A program made the position numbers and the translations under genes. The notes under the pieces were generated by a model. That model was given only the letters and a program-made list of their open reading frames with translations. It was not told where the DNA came from and made no database searches. A DNA stretch of 8,838 nucleotides from Betaproteobacteria bacterium (GTDB taxonomy: Bacteria; Pseudomonadota; Gammaproteobacteria; Burkholderiales; SG8-39), in the NCBI GenBank assembly GCA_029858545.1, contig JAOUFA010000142.1, positions 1 through 8,838 on the forward strand, read 5' to 3'. Positions 1 to 6,221 of the stretch are shown piece by piece. The stretch's first letter is position 1; each line of letters opens with the position of its first letter.

Positions 1-1425
1 CGCATGCTCGGCATGCGCTTCGACATGATCGCCAATCTGGGCGCCTATCTCGCGCCCACCGGCGCGTTCATCAATACGCTCGGGATCGTCAACAGCCTGT
101 CGGGCGTGTACGAGGTACAGGCGGCGTACGCGCGCATCCGGCTCGCGGTAACGCACACCGCGCCGCTCGCCGCCTATCGCGGCGCCGGCAGGCCGGTGAT
201 GTCCTACGCGATCGAGCGCCTGGTCGATCAGGCCGCGCACGAGCTGAGTCTCGACCCGGTCGCGTTGCGACGGCGCAATCTCATCCCGCGCCACGCCTTT
301 CCATACCGGATCGCGGCGGGCTTCGAATACGACTGCGGAGACTTCGAGGGCGTGCTCGACCGGGCGCTCGGCGAAGCGGACTGGAACGGTTTCGCGGCGC
401 GGCGCGCGGCGAGCGCCCGGCGCGGCCGGCTGCGCGGGCGCGGCATGGCGACCTATATCGAAGCCACCGGCGCGGGCTTTGCGCCCTCGGACCAGGTCGA
501 AGTGCGCTGGAACGCCGACGGCGGCGTGGTCCTGTACGGCACCACGCACAACCACGGCCAGGGGCACGAGACGAGTTTCGCGCAGATCGTCGCGGGAGTG
601 CTCGGCATCGAGATCGAATCGGTGCGGCTGCGCACCGCGGGCGCGGACTTCTATCTGCTCGGCAACCCGACCGGCGGTTCGCGTTCGCTCGCCGCGGCGG
701 GTAGCGTGATGCTGCTCGCCGCCCACGAAGTGGTGAAGAAGGGCCTCGCGCTGGCCGCCGAGGAATTCGAGACCGCCGAAGCGGATATCGAGTTCGCCGG
801 GGGAAGATATCGCGTCAAGGGCACCGATCGCGCGGTGACGCTCGTCGCGCTCGCGCGCAAGTACGCGGGCAGGGTTCCCCATCCTCTCGACCTGCAGTAC
901 GCGAACAAGTTCGGCGCCACCTATCCGAACGGTTGCCATATCGCCGAGGTCGAGATCGAGCCCGAGACGGGCGAAGCCGAAATCGTCTCCTACCTCGCGT
1001 GCGACGACGCGGGCAACCTCGTCAATCACCAGATCGTCGAGGGCCAGATGCACGGTGGACTCACGCAGGGCGCGGGCCAGGTGTTCCTCGAACAGGCGAT
1101 CTACGACCGCGAGACGGGGCAGCTTCTCACCGGCAGTTTCATGGACTATGCGATGCCGCGCGCGGTGCTGGTCAACGGCCTCAGGCTCGTCGCGCACCCG
1201 GTGCCGACCCAGGCCAATCCGCTCGGCGCGAAAGGCGTCGGCGAGGCGGGCGTGACCGGATCGCTGCCGGCGTTGATGAACGCGGTGCTCGACGCGCTGC
1301 GCGAGGCGGGGGTAACGCACTTCGAGATGCCGGCGAGCCCGCAGCGCGTGTGGCGGGCGATCGCGGAGGCCAAGGCGGGAAGACCGGCGGGGCTCGGTAC
1401 GCCACAGCGGCCGTTGCCGGATTGA
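1..1425 (+). CDS. Molybdopterin-binding large subunit, xanthine dehydrogenase / form II CoxL-like (5' truncated)
   Basis: This is the C-terminal 474 codons of a molybdenum hydroxylase catalytic subunit. The frame is open from the first base, and the family is usually about 750-800 residues, so the true start lies upstream; the ATG at position 4 is internal. Such subunits bind the molybdopterin cytosine dinucleotide cofactor and hydroxylate aldehydes, purines or other heterocycles, working with FAD and 2Fe-2S subunits. Visible motifs, numbered from the ATG at 4, are the active-site loop AYRGAGRP (57-64), a glycine-rich HNHGQGHET segment (about 180-188), and GVGEAG with the expected catalytic glutamate at 414. 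The loop is AYRGAGR, the form II signature, and lacks the cysteine of the form I CO dehydrogenase loop (AYxCSFR). A Mo-Cu CO dehydrogenase is therefore unlikely and the substrate is unknown. The partner subunits are not in the window. The gene converges on the regulator gene to its right. Confidence 0.9.
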   Translation, partial: RMLGMRFDMIANLGAYLAPTGAFINTLGIVNSLSGVYEVQAAYARIRLAVTHTAPLAAYRGAGRPVMSYAIERLVDQAAHELSLDPVALRRRNLIPRHAFPYRIAAGFEYDCGDFEGVLDRALGEADWNGFAARRAASARRGRLRGRGMATYIEATGAGFAPSDQVEVRWNADGGVVLYGTTHNHGQGHETSFAQIVAGVLGIEIESVRLRTAGADFYLLGNPTGGSRSLAAAGSVMLLAAHEVVKKGLALAAEEFETAEADIEFAGGRYRVKGTDRAVTLVALARKYAGRVPHPLDLQYANKFGATYPNGCHIAEVEIEPETGEAEIVSYLACDDAGNLVNHQIVEGQMHGGLTQGAGQVFLEQAIYDRETGQLLTGSFMDYAMPRAVLVNGLRLVAHPVPTQANPLGAKGVGEAGVTGSLPALMNAVLDALREAGVTHFEMPASPQRVWRAIAEAKAGRPAGLGTPQRPLPD

Positions 1426-1445
1426 CGTTGCGGCGGGTTCAAGCT

Positions 1446-1476
1446 CCCCGCGCAGCGTGGCGCGCGGTGCGCGGGG
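1446..1476. terminator. GC-rich inverted repeat between convergent genes, possible bidirectional terminator
   Basis: CCCCGCGCA (1446-1454) is perfectly complementary to TGCGCGGGG (1468-1476), giving a 9-bp stem with a 13-nt loop. It lies in the 63-bp gap between the convergent stop codons of the molybdenum hydroxylase and the Crp/Fnr regulator, the expected place for a shared terminator. No T-tract follows on either strand, so intrinsic termination is uncertain. In DNA this GC-rich, some chance pairing is expected. Confidence 0.4.
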
Positions 1477-1488
1477 GTCGGGTCGCGC

Positions 1489-2283
1489 TCAGCTCGGCGC
1501 GAGCCCGCCGCGCGCGCAGCCGTAGCAGTGCGTGCAGCCGTGCGCGCCGAAGCACAAAGCTTCGAGTCCCTTCGGGTCGAGCACGCGGATGCTGCGCGCG
1601 CGCACCTCGATCAGCCCCGAATCGGTCAGCTCGCGCAACGCCCGCGAGAACGATTCCTTGGTGAGGTTGAGCAGCGAGGCGATCACCTGCTTGGCGACCG
1701 GCAGGGTGAATTCCTGTGCGCCGTACTCGCCGGCGCGCAGGTTGTACATCAGGAAACTCACCACGCGTTCGAGCGCGCTGCGCATCGAGTGCGATTCGAT
1801 ATTCTGCTCGAGTTCGCAGGTGCGGCGTGCCAGATTCTCCAGGATGCCCTGCGCGAGCGCGGGCTGCCGATCGAGCACCTCGATGACCGCCTGGCGCGGC
1901 ACGGTGACGAGCATGCCGTCGGTGAGCATTTTCGCGTCGCAGGCAAACGCCGGATCGCCGAACAGGCTTTCCTCGCCGAAACTTTCGCCGGGACCGCGCA
2001 GCTCGACGATCCGCTCGCGATCCGGATCGCCGTGCAGCGACAGTCCCACATAGCCGTAGCCGACGACGTAGATGCTCTCGCAACGCTCGCCGCGGCGAAA
2101 GATCACGCTGTCGCGCTGGGTATGCACCTCGTGCGCATGACGCGCGATGGCGCCGAGCACCTGGAGCGGAAGCCGGGTGAAGACGCGGGATCGGGCGAGC
2201 AGCGCATCGGGCCTTCTGCGGGCGTCAGCCGACGCCGCCGGTCTCACCTGGGACTCGACGAGATTGAGGTATCCACCGCGCAT
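1489..2283 (-). CDS. Crp/Fnr-family transcription regulator with C-terminal cysteine cluster
   Basis: This 264-residue protein has an N-terminal cyclic-nucleotide-binding-type beta-roll (about 33-130), a long dimerisation helix (about 135-182) and a winged helix-turn-helix (about 190-235). The recognition helix reads LTKESFSRALREL, with E210, S213 and R214 in the E-x-x-S-R arrangement that E. coli FNR uses to read TTGAT half-sites. The N-terminal cysteines of E. coli FNR are absent; the first cysteine is C68. Instead the protein ends with C244, C250, C253 and C256 (C-x5-C-x2-C-x2-C). C-terminal cysteines ligate the 4Fe-4S cluster in Bacillus subtilis Fnr, so an oxygen- or redox-sensing cluster is a reasonable inference, not shown here. 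The ATG at 2283-2281 is supported by AAGGAG six bases upstream. The gene is divergent from the hydroquinone reductase and ccm genes, and the FNR box between them suggests it controls itself and that operon. Confidence 0.9.
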   Translation of the reverse strand: MRGGYLNLVESQVRPAASADARRRPDALLARSRVFTRLPLQVLGAIARHAHEVHTQRDSVIFRRGERCESIYVVGYGYVGLSLHGDPDRERIVELRGPGESFGEESLFGDPAFACDAKMLTDGMLVTVPRQAVIEVLDRQPALAQGILENLARRTCELEQNIESHSMRSALERVVSFLMYNLRAGEYGAQEFTLPVAKQVIASLLNLTKESFSRALRELTDSGLIEVRARSIRVLDPKGLEALCFGAHGCTHCYGCARGGLAPS

Positions 2284-2289
2284 GACGAA

Positions 2290-2295
2290 CTCCTT
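2290..2295 (-). promoter_or_regulatory. Ribosome binding site of the Crp/Fnr regulator
   Basis: On the minus strand AAGGAG is followed by a six-base spacer (TTCGTC) and the ATG at 2283-2281. This near-perfect Shine-Dalgarno sequence fixes the start of the regulator. Confidence 0.8.
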
Positions 2296-2305
2296 GCGGT
2301 CGTCT

Positions 2306-2319
2306 GGTGACGAACTATC
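2306..2319 (-). promoter_or_regulatory. Possible -10 element and start for the regulator gene
   Basis: The minus strand reads GATAGT at 2319-2314, a four-of-six match to TATAAT. A transcription start near 2306 would put the centre of the FNR box (2347.5) at -41.5, the class II activation position, and leave a leader of about 22 bases. This is inferred from spacing and the hexamer match is modest. Confidence 0.4.
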
Positions 2320-2340
2320 GCAAGTCGCGCGGACGAAATT

Positions 2341-2354
2341 TTGATTGGCGTCAA
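2341..2354. promoter_or_regulatory. FNR/Anr-type operator in the divergent promoter region
   Basis: The sequence is TTGAT-TGGC-GTCAA, matching nine of the ten fixed positions of the FNR consensus TTGAT-N4-ATCAA. The palindrome extends outward by one base pair (TTTGA...TCAAA, 2340-2355). It stands out as AT-rich in very GC-rich surroundings. It lies between an FNR-type regulator and the divergent hydroquinone reductase and ccm genes, and the recognition helix of that regulator carries the E-x-x-S-R residues suited to this half-site. Binding by this regulator is an inference; another FNR/Anr homologue in the genome could use the site. Confidence 0.7.
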
Positions 2355-2376
2355 ATCCGGTTCACAATCGTGGCGT

Positions 2377-2389
2377 AATACTGCTTTTG
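2377..2389 (+). promoter_or_regulatory. Possible -10 element and start for the rightward operon
   Basis: AATACT (2377-2382) matches TATAAT at four of six positions. A start at 2389 would place the hexamer at -12 to -7 and the FNR box centre at -41.5, the class II geometry. The leader to the ATG at 2471 would be about 82 bases. The call rests on spacing more than on the strength of the hexamer. Confidence 0.4.
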
Positions 2390-2458
2390 CGCACTGCACA
2401 ACGTGCGCCGGGAGACCTGGCCGGCGGTGCTGCGGCGGGTGACGCGAGGGGTGGGTCC

Positions 2459-2463
2459 GGGAG
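2459..2463 (+). promoter_or_regulatory. Ribosome binding site of the hydroquinone reductase
   Basis: GGGAG lies seven bases before the ATG at 2471. It supports this start over the upstream in-frame ATG at 2345, which lies inside the FNR box and would precede the inferred transcription start. Confidence 0.65.
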
Positions 2464-2470
2464 TTCAGCG

Positions 2471-3427
2471 ATGGGGATGTTGCTCGACGGGGTTTGGCAC
2501 GACGTGCCGCGCGACACGAAGTCGACGGGCGGTGCATTCGTGCGGCCGGAAAGCGCGTTCCGGGCCTCGGTGAGCGCCGATGGACACAGTGGTTTCAAGG
2601 CGGAAGCCGGCCGCTACCACCTGTACATCGCGCGCGCCTGTCCCTGGGCCCATCGTACCGTGATCCTGCGCGCGATGAAGGGGCTCGAGGCGGCGCTGCC
2701 GATGTCGATCGTCGATTCCTACTTCGGGCCGCACGGCTGGGAATTCACCGGCGAGAACGGCGCGACGCGCGACGCCGCCAACGATTGCCGCTACCTGTAC
2801 CAGGTGTACCTGCTCGCGAAACCGGATTACAGCGGACGCGTGACGGTGCCGGTGCTGTGGGATACGCGCCGCCGCACGATCGTCAACAACGAGTCCTCCG
2901 AACTCCTGCGCATGCTGAATTCGGAGTTCGACGCCCTCGCCACGCGCAATGTGCCGGATCTCTACCCGGGCGAGCTGCGCGCCGAAATCGATACGCTCAA
3001 CGCGCGGGTCTATCGCGATGTGAACAACGGCGTCTACCGCGCCGGCTTCGCGACCGCCCAGGACAAGTACGAGGAGGCGGTGACGCAGCTCTTCGCCGCG
3101 CTCGACTGGCTCGAAGAGCGGCTCGCGGCGCGGCGCTGGCTGTGCGGCGAGCGGCTTACCGAGGCCGACCTCCGCCTGTTCACCACCCTGGTCCGGTTCG
3201 ACGCCGTGTACTACAGCCACTTCAAATGCAATATTCGCCGCCTGATCGATTTCCCGAACCTGTGGCGCCATACCTGCGAGGCGTACGCGCTGCCCGGAGT
3301 CGCGCAGACGGTCGATATCGACGCGATCAAGGCCCACTACTATTGCAGCATGCCGACGCTCAATCCGACGCGGATCGTTCCCAAGGGGCCGATTCTCGAT
3401 TTCACCGTGCCGCGGCGCGGCGCCTGA
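2471..3427 (+). CDS. yqjG: Glutathionyl-hydroquinone reductase (Xi-class glutathione transferase, YqjG/ECM4 family)
   Basis: This 318-residue cytoplasmic enzyme belongs to the family that reductively removes glutathione from glutathionyl-hydroquinones, recycling quinones that have been conjugated to glutathione. The N-terminus MGMLLDGVWHD followed by DTKSTGGAF is the family's characteristic opening. The thioredoxin-like domain carries the CPWAHR motif with catalytic C57, distinct from the Tyr/Ser of ordinary GSTs. The C-terminal alpha-helical GST domain (about 165-290) includes LTEADLRLFTTLVRFD, and the tail NPTRIVPKGP is typical of the class. The ATG at 2471 was chosen because it matches the family start and follows GGGAG; the same frame is open from an ATG at 2345. 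It is the first rightward gene after the FNR box and ends 53 bp before ccmA with no convincing terminator between, so co-transcription with ccm is plausible. Length is normal and nothing looks damaged. Confidence 0.93.
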   Translation: MGMLLDGVWHDVPRDTKSTGGAFVRPESAFRASVSADGHSGFKAEAGRYHLYIARACPWAHRTVILRAMKGLEAALPMSIVDSYFGPHGWEFTGENGATRDAANDCRYLYQVYLLAKPDYSGRVTVPVLWDTRRRTIVNNESSELLRMLNSEFDALATRNVPDLYPGELRAEIDTLNARVYRDVNNGVYRAGFATAQDKYEEAVTQLFAALDWLEERLAARRWLCGERLTEADLRLFTTLVRFDAVYYSHFKCNIRRLIDFPNLWRHTCEAYALPGVAQTVDIDAIKAHYYCSMPTLNPTRIVPKGPILDFTVPRRGA

Positions 3428-3480
3428 CGAGGATCGTGTGGCGAACTTGCGCGACCCCGCGATCCGGCAGGCGATCACCG

Positions 3481-4107
3481 ATGCTTGAAGCCCACGCCCT
3501 TGCCTGCGAGCGCGGCGACGCGCGCCTGTTCTCCGGCCTTGCCTTCGTGCTCGGCGCGGGCGGGTTGCTGCGTGTGCGCGGGCCGAACGGCAGCGGCAAG
3601 ACGAGCCTGCTGCGCATTCTTGCCGGCCTCACGCGCGCGGCCGCGGGCGAGGTGCGCTGGCGCGGCGAGAGAATCGATGTGCTGCGCGATGCGTACGGGC
3701 AGGAAATGCTGTTCATCGGCCACGCTCCCGCGGTGAAGGACGAGCTGACGGTGGACGAGAACCTGGAATTTTCCGCGCGGCTGTCCAACCTGGACGGCTC
3801 GGCGCAGGCGCGGCGCGCGGCGCTCGAGCGCCTGGGCGTCGCGCGGCGGGCAAATCTTGCCGCGCGCCACCTCTCGCAGGGGCAGCGCCGGCGCACCGCG
3901 CTCGCGCGGCTCGCGCTCGCCGCGCGCGTGCCGTTGTGGATCCTCGATGAGCCCTTTACCGCGCTCGATGCCGACGCGATCGAGTGCGTGCGCTCGCTCG
4001 CCGCGGAGCACCTCGCCGCGGGCGGCAGCGTGGTGCTGACCTCGCACCAGGAGGTCGACATCGGCGCGGGCACCGCGCGCGACATCCGCCTGGGGGACGC
4101 AGGCTAG
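3481..4107 (+). CDS. ccmA: Cytochrome c maturation ABC transporter ATPase CcmA
   Basis: This 208-residue ABC ATPase is the ATP-hydrolysing subunit of the CcmABCD complex, which drives release of heme-loaded CcmE from CcmC on the periplasmic side of the inner membrane. Visible motifs are Walker A GPNGSGKT (34-41, K40), the signature LSQGQ (131-135), Walker B LWILDE (152-157), the D-loop aspartate D163 and the switch histidine H189. Length matches the short CcmA family. The ATG at 3481 is preceded by only a weak GGCAGG-like sequence. The frame is open far upstream, but that part overlaps the hydroquinone reductase and is not coding. The stop TAG directly abuts the ATG of ccmB. Confidence 0.95.
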   Translation: MLEAHALACERGDARLFSGLAFVLGAGGLLRVRGPNGSGKTSLLRILAGLTRAAAGEVRWRGERIDVLRDAYGQEMLFIGHAPAVKDELTVDENLEFSARLSNLDGSAQARRAALERLGVARRANLAARHLSQGQRRRTALARLALAARVPLWILDEPFTALDADAIECVRSLAAEHLAAGGSVVLTSHQEVDIGAGTARDIRLGDAG

Positions 4108-4776
4108 ATGCGTGCCGCGTTCCTTTTGGTGATCCGCCGCGACCTGCAAGTCGCGTTGCGTCGCAAGGGCGACCTGCTCAACGTGCTGGTGTTCTTCGTC
4201 ATCGTCGCGAGCCTGTTTCCGCTGGGCGTCGGTCCGGAGCCCAACCAGCTGCGCGCGATGGCGCCCGGCGTGGTGTGGGTCGCGGCGCTGCTCGCGGCGC
4301 TGCTCTCGCTGCCGCGGCTGTTCGCCGCGGACCATCTGGACGGCACGCTCGAACAGATGCTGATCGCCGCGCGGCCGCTGCCGGCGGTCGTGCTGGGCAA
4401 GATCGCGTCGCATTGGATCGTTGCCGGTCTGCCGCTGGCGCTGCTCGCGCCGGTGCTGGGATTGCAGTACGACCTTCCGGCCCGGGCACTCGGAGTGCTG
4501 GCCTTCTCGGTGCTGATCGGCACACCGGTGCTGTCCCTCATCGGCGCGGTGGGTGCCGCGCTGACCCTGGGTTTGCGCGGCGCCGGCGTACTGGTCGGGT
4601 TGCTCGTGCTGCCGCTCTATATCCCGGTGCTGATCTTCGGCGCGGGGGCGGTGAGCGCGAGCCTTGCCGGACTCGACCCGGCCCCCCACCTTTCGCTCCT
4701 AGGGGCTTTCCTTGCGGTATCCTCCTTTGTCGGGCCCTGGGCGGCATGCGCCGCGCTGCGGGTCTCGCTCGATTGA
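4108..4776 (+). CDS. ccmB: Heme exporter membrane subunit CcmB
   Basis: This 222-residue inner-membrane protein is the permease-like partner of CcmA. The N-terminus is amphipathic and basic (MRAAFLLVIRRDLQVALRRK), followed by about six hydrophobic segments, including LNVLVFFVIVASLFPLGVG (24-42) and SVLIGTPVLSLIGAVGAAL (about 134-152). Length and arrangement match CcmB. The start codon lies directly after the ccmA stop with no spacer, which suggests translational coupling. The stop at 4774-4776 is 19 bases before the likely ccmC start. Confidence 0.94.
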   Translation: MRAAFLLVIRRDLQVALRRKGDLLNVLVFFVIVASLFPLGVGPEPNQLRAMAPGVVWVAALLAALLSLPRLFAADHLDGTLEQMLIAARPLPAVVLGKIASHWIVAGLPLALLAPVLGLQYDLPARALGVLAFSVLIGTPVLSLIGAVGAALTLGLRGAGVLVGLLVLPLYIPVLIFGAGAVSASLAGLDPAPHLSLLGAFLAVSSFVGPWAACAALRVSLD

Positions 4777-4795
4777 CGGCGTTCCCCCGAACTTC

Positions 4796-5575
4796 ATGGC
4801 AACGGTAAATCCCAAGATGACTCACTCTGATGAAATTGGCGGGCCGATCTGGCTGCGCTATGCCGCGCCGCAGGCTTTCTTTCCGCTCGCGGGCCGGCTC
4901 ATACCCTGGTTTGCGGCGCTCGCGGCGCTGCTGTGCATCGTCGGGCTGTACATCGCGTTCTTCGTCGCGCCGACCGATTTCCAGCAGGGCGAGTCGTATC
5001 GCGTGATCTTCATTCACGTGCCCGCGGCATGGATGTCGATGTTCCTCTACGTGATCATGGCGTTCTGGGCGGCGGCGGGATTCGTGCTCAACACGCGCCT
5101 GTCGGGGATGATGGCCTCGGCGATCGCGCCCACCGGCGCGATGTTCACCTTCGTCGCGCTGTGGAGCGGGGCGTTGTGGGGGAAGCCCACCTGGGGCACC
5201 TGGTGGGTGTGGGATGCGCGCCTCACCTCGGAACTGATCCTGCTCTTTCTCTATCTCGGCTTCATCGCGCTGAAAGGCGCGATTCCCGACGTGCGCCGTG
5301 CGGATCGTGCCGGGGCGATCCTCGCGCTGGTGGGGGTGGTCAACATCCCGATCATCTATTTTTCGGTGCAGTGGTGGAACACCCTGCACCAGGGGGCGTC
5401 GGTGAGCCTGACGCGCGCGCCGGCGATGGCCAAGACCATGCTGCTCGGCATGCTCGTCATGGCGCTCGCGGCCTGGATGTACAGCTTCGCGGTGTGTTTC
5501 GCGCGCGCGCGCTCGATCATTCTCGAGCGCGAGCGCGATGCGGCGTGGGTCGAATCGATGAAAGGCAAGGCATGA
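4796..5575 (+). CDS. ccmC: Heme-handling membrane protein CcmC
   Basis: CcmC presents heme on the outer face of the inner membrane and transfers it to CcmE. The protein has six predicted membrane segments and the tryptophan-rich WWD motif WGTWWVWDARLTS (133-145). The two conserved histidines that ligate heme in this family are visible as H74 (FIHVPAAW) and H198 (WWNTLHQGAS). The start is uncertain. The ATG at 4796 gives 259 residues and the ATG at 4817 (MTHSDEIGG) gives 252; neither has a good Shine-Dalgarno sequence. The frame is also open to 4712, which would overlap ccmB with non-homologous sequence. The last codons overlap ccmD by ATGA. Confidence 0.94.
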   Translation: MATVNPKMTHSDEIGGPIWLRYAAPQAFFPLAGRLIPWFAALAALLCIVGLYIAFFVAPTDFQQGESYRVIFIHVPAAWMSMFLYVIMAFWAAAGFVLNTRLSGMMASAIAPTGAMFTFVALWSGALWGKPTWGTWWVWDARLTSELILLFLYLGFIALKGAIPDVRRADRAGAILALVGVVNIPIIYFSVQWWNTLHQGASVSLTRAPAMAKTMLLGMLVMALAAWMYSFAVCFARARSIILERERDAAWVESMKGKA

Positions 5576-5736
5576 ACTGGGCAAGCGCAGGGGAGTTTTT
5601 CGCGATGGGCGGCTACGCCGTCTATGTCTGGGGTTCGTACGCGGTGGCGGCGATGTGCATCGCGTGGGAAGTCGTGGCGCTGGTGCATCGCGCGCGCGCG
5701 CTGCGGCGCACGCTGGCGGCGCGGGGGCGGACATGA
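5572..5736 (+). CDS. ccmD: Small membrane protein CcmD
   Basis: This 54-residue protein is the small single-span subunit needed to release holo-CcmE from the CcmABC complex. It starts MNWASAGEFFAMGGYAVYVW, has one hydrophobic segment (about 14-38) and ends in a basic cytoplasmic tail with VHRARALRR, all typical of CcmD. The ATG overlaps the ccmC stop (ATGA, 5572-5575), with AAGG just upstream. Its own stop overlaps the ccmE start in the same way. Recognition rests on position and topology as much as on sequence, because CcmD is poorly conserved. Confidence 0.88.
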   Translation: MNWASAGEFFAMGGYAVYVWGSYAVAAMCIAWEVVALVHRARALRRTLAARGRT

Positions 5737-6221
5737 AACCGCGCCATCGCCGTTTTGCGCTGATCGCCGCCGGCCTCGTGGCACTGGCGATCGCGGTCGG
5801 GCTGGTGCTCAATGCGCTGCGCGGCAACGTCGCCTTCTTCTTCAGCCCGAGCCAGGTTGCCGCGGGCGAGGCGCCGGTCGACCGGACCTTTCGCATCGGG
5901 GGACTGGTCGAGGCGGGCAGCCTCAAGCGCCGCGCCGACGGGCTGACCGCGGAGTTCGTTGTCACCGACACGGCCAAGCGCGTCACGGTGCTCTACACCG
6001 GGATACTCCCCGACCTGTTCAAGGAAGGGCGCGGCGCGATCGCCCAGGGAAAACTCGAAGCCGGCGGAACGTTCCGCGCCACCGAAGTGCTCGCCAAGCA
6101 TGACGAGAACTACATGCCCCCCGAGGCGGCGCAGGCCATCGAGAAGGCGCACGCCGCCAAGGCGGCAACCGAAAAAGGGTCCGCCGCTCCGGGCGGCCCC
6201 GACACTGGAGCAAAGAAATGA
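5733..6221 (+). CDS. ccmE: Periplasmic heme chaperone CcmE
   Basis: CcmE carries heme covalently between CcmC and CcmF. The 162-residue protein has an N-terminal signal anchor (about 8-28) and a periplasmic OB-fold beta-barrel with FRIGGLVEAGSLKR (53-66) and EFVVTD (74-79). The heme-attachment motif HDENY spans 123-127; H123 is the residue that forms the covalent heme bond in this family and Y127 is the conserved tyrosine. A flexible Ala/Lys/Gly-rich tail follows. The ATG at 5733 overlaps the ccmD stop by ATGA and fits the family start; upstream in-frame codons lie inside ccmD and are not coding. The stop overlaps the ccmF start. Confidence 0.95.
   Translation: MKPRHRRFALIAAGLVALAIAVGLVLNALRGNVAFFFSPSQVAAGEAPVDRTFRIGGLVEAGSLKRRADGLTAEFVVTDTAKRVTVLYTGILPDLFKEGRGAIAQGKLEAGGTFRATEVLAKHDENYMPPEAAQAIEKAHAAKAATEKGSAAPGGPDTGAKK

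Noticed and set aside
1528..2310. Plus-strand open frame opposite the Crp/Fnr regulator
   Set aside because: The minus-strand frame has clear family motifs, a good ribosome binding site and the right length; the plus frame has none of these.
2494..3480. Open plus-strand frame extending ccmA upstream to 2494
   Set aside because: It overlaps the hydroquinone reductase in another frame, is Arg/Ala/Gly-rich like a shadow of GC-rich coding DNA, and CcmA homology begins at the ATG at 3481.
3428..3480. Terminator between the hydroquinone reductase and ccmA
   Set aside because: Only a six-base GGATCG/CGATCC match with a long loop and no T-tract is visible, too weak to call.
3475..4689. Minus-strand open frame of 404 codons opposite ccmA and ccmB
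   Set aside because: The product is dominated by Arg, Gln, Glu and His with no recognisable domain and is antisense to conserved genes.
4538..5986. Long minus-strand open frame of 482 codons opposite ccmB to ccmE
   Set aside because: It lies antisense to clearly recognised ccm genes and its translation is low-complexity Arg/Pro/Ala/His, typical of antisense frames in high-GC DNA.
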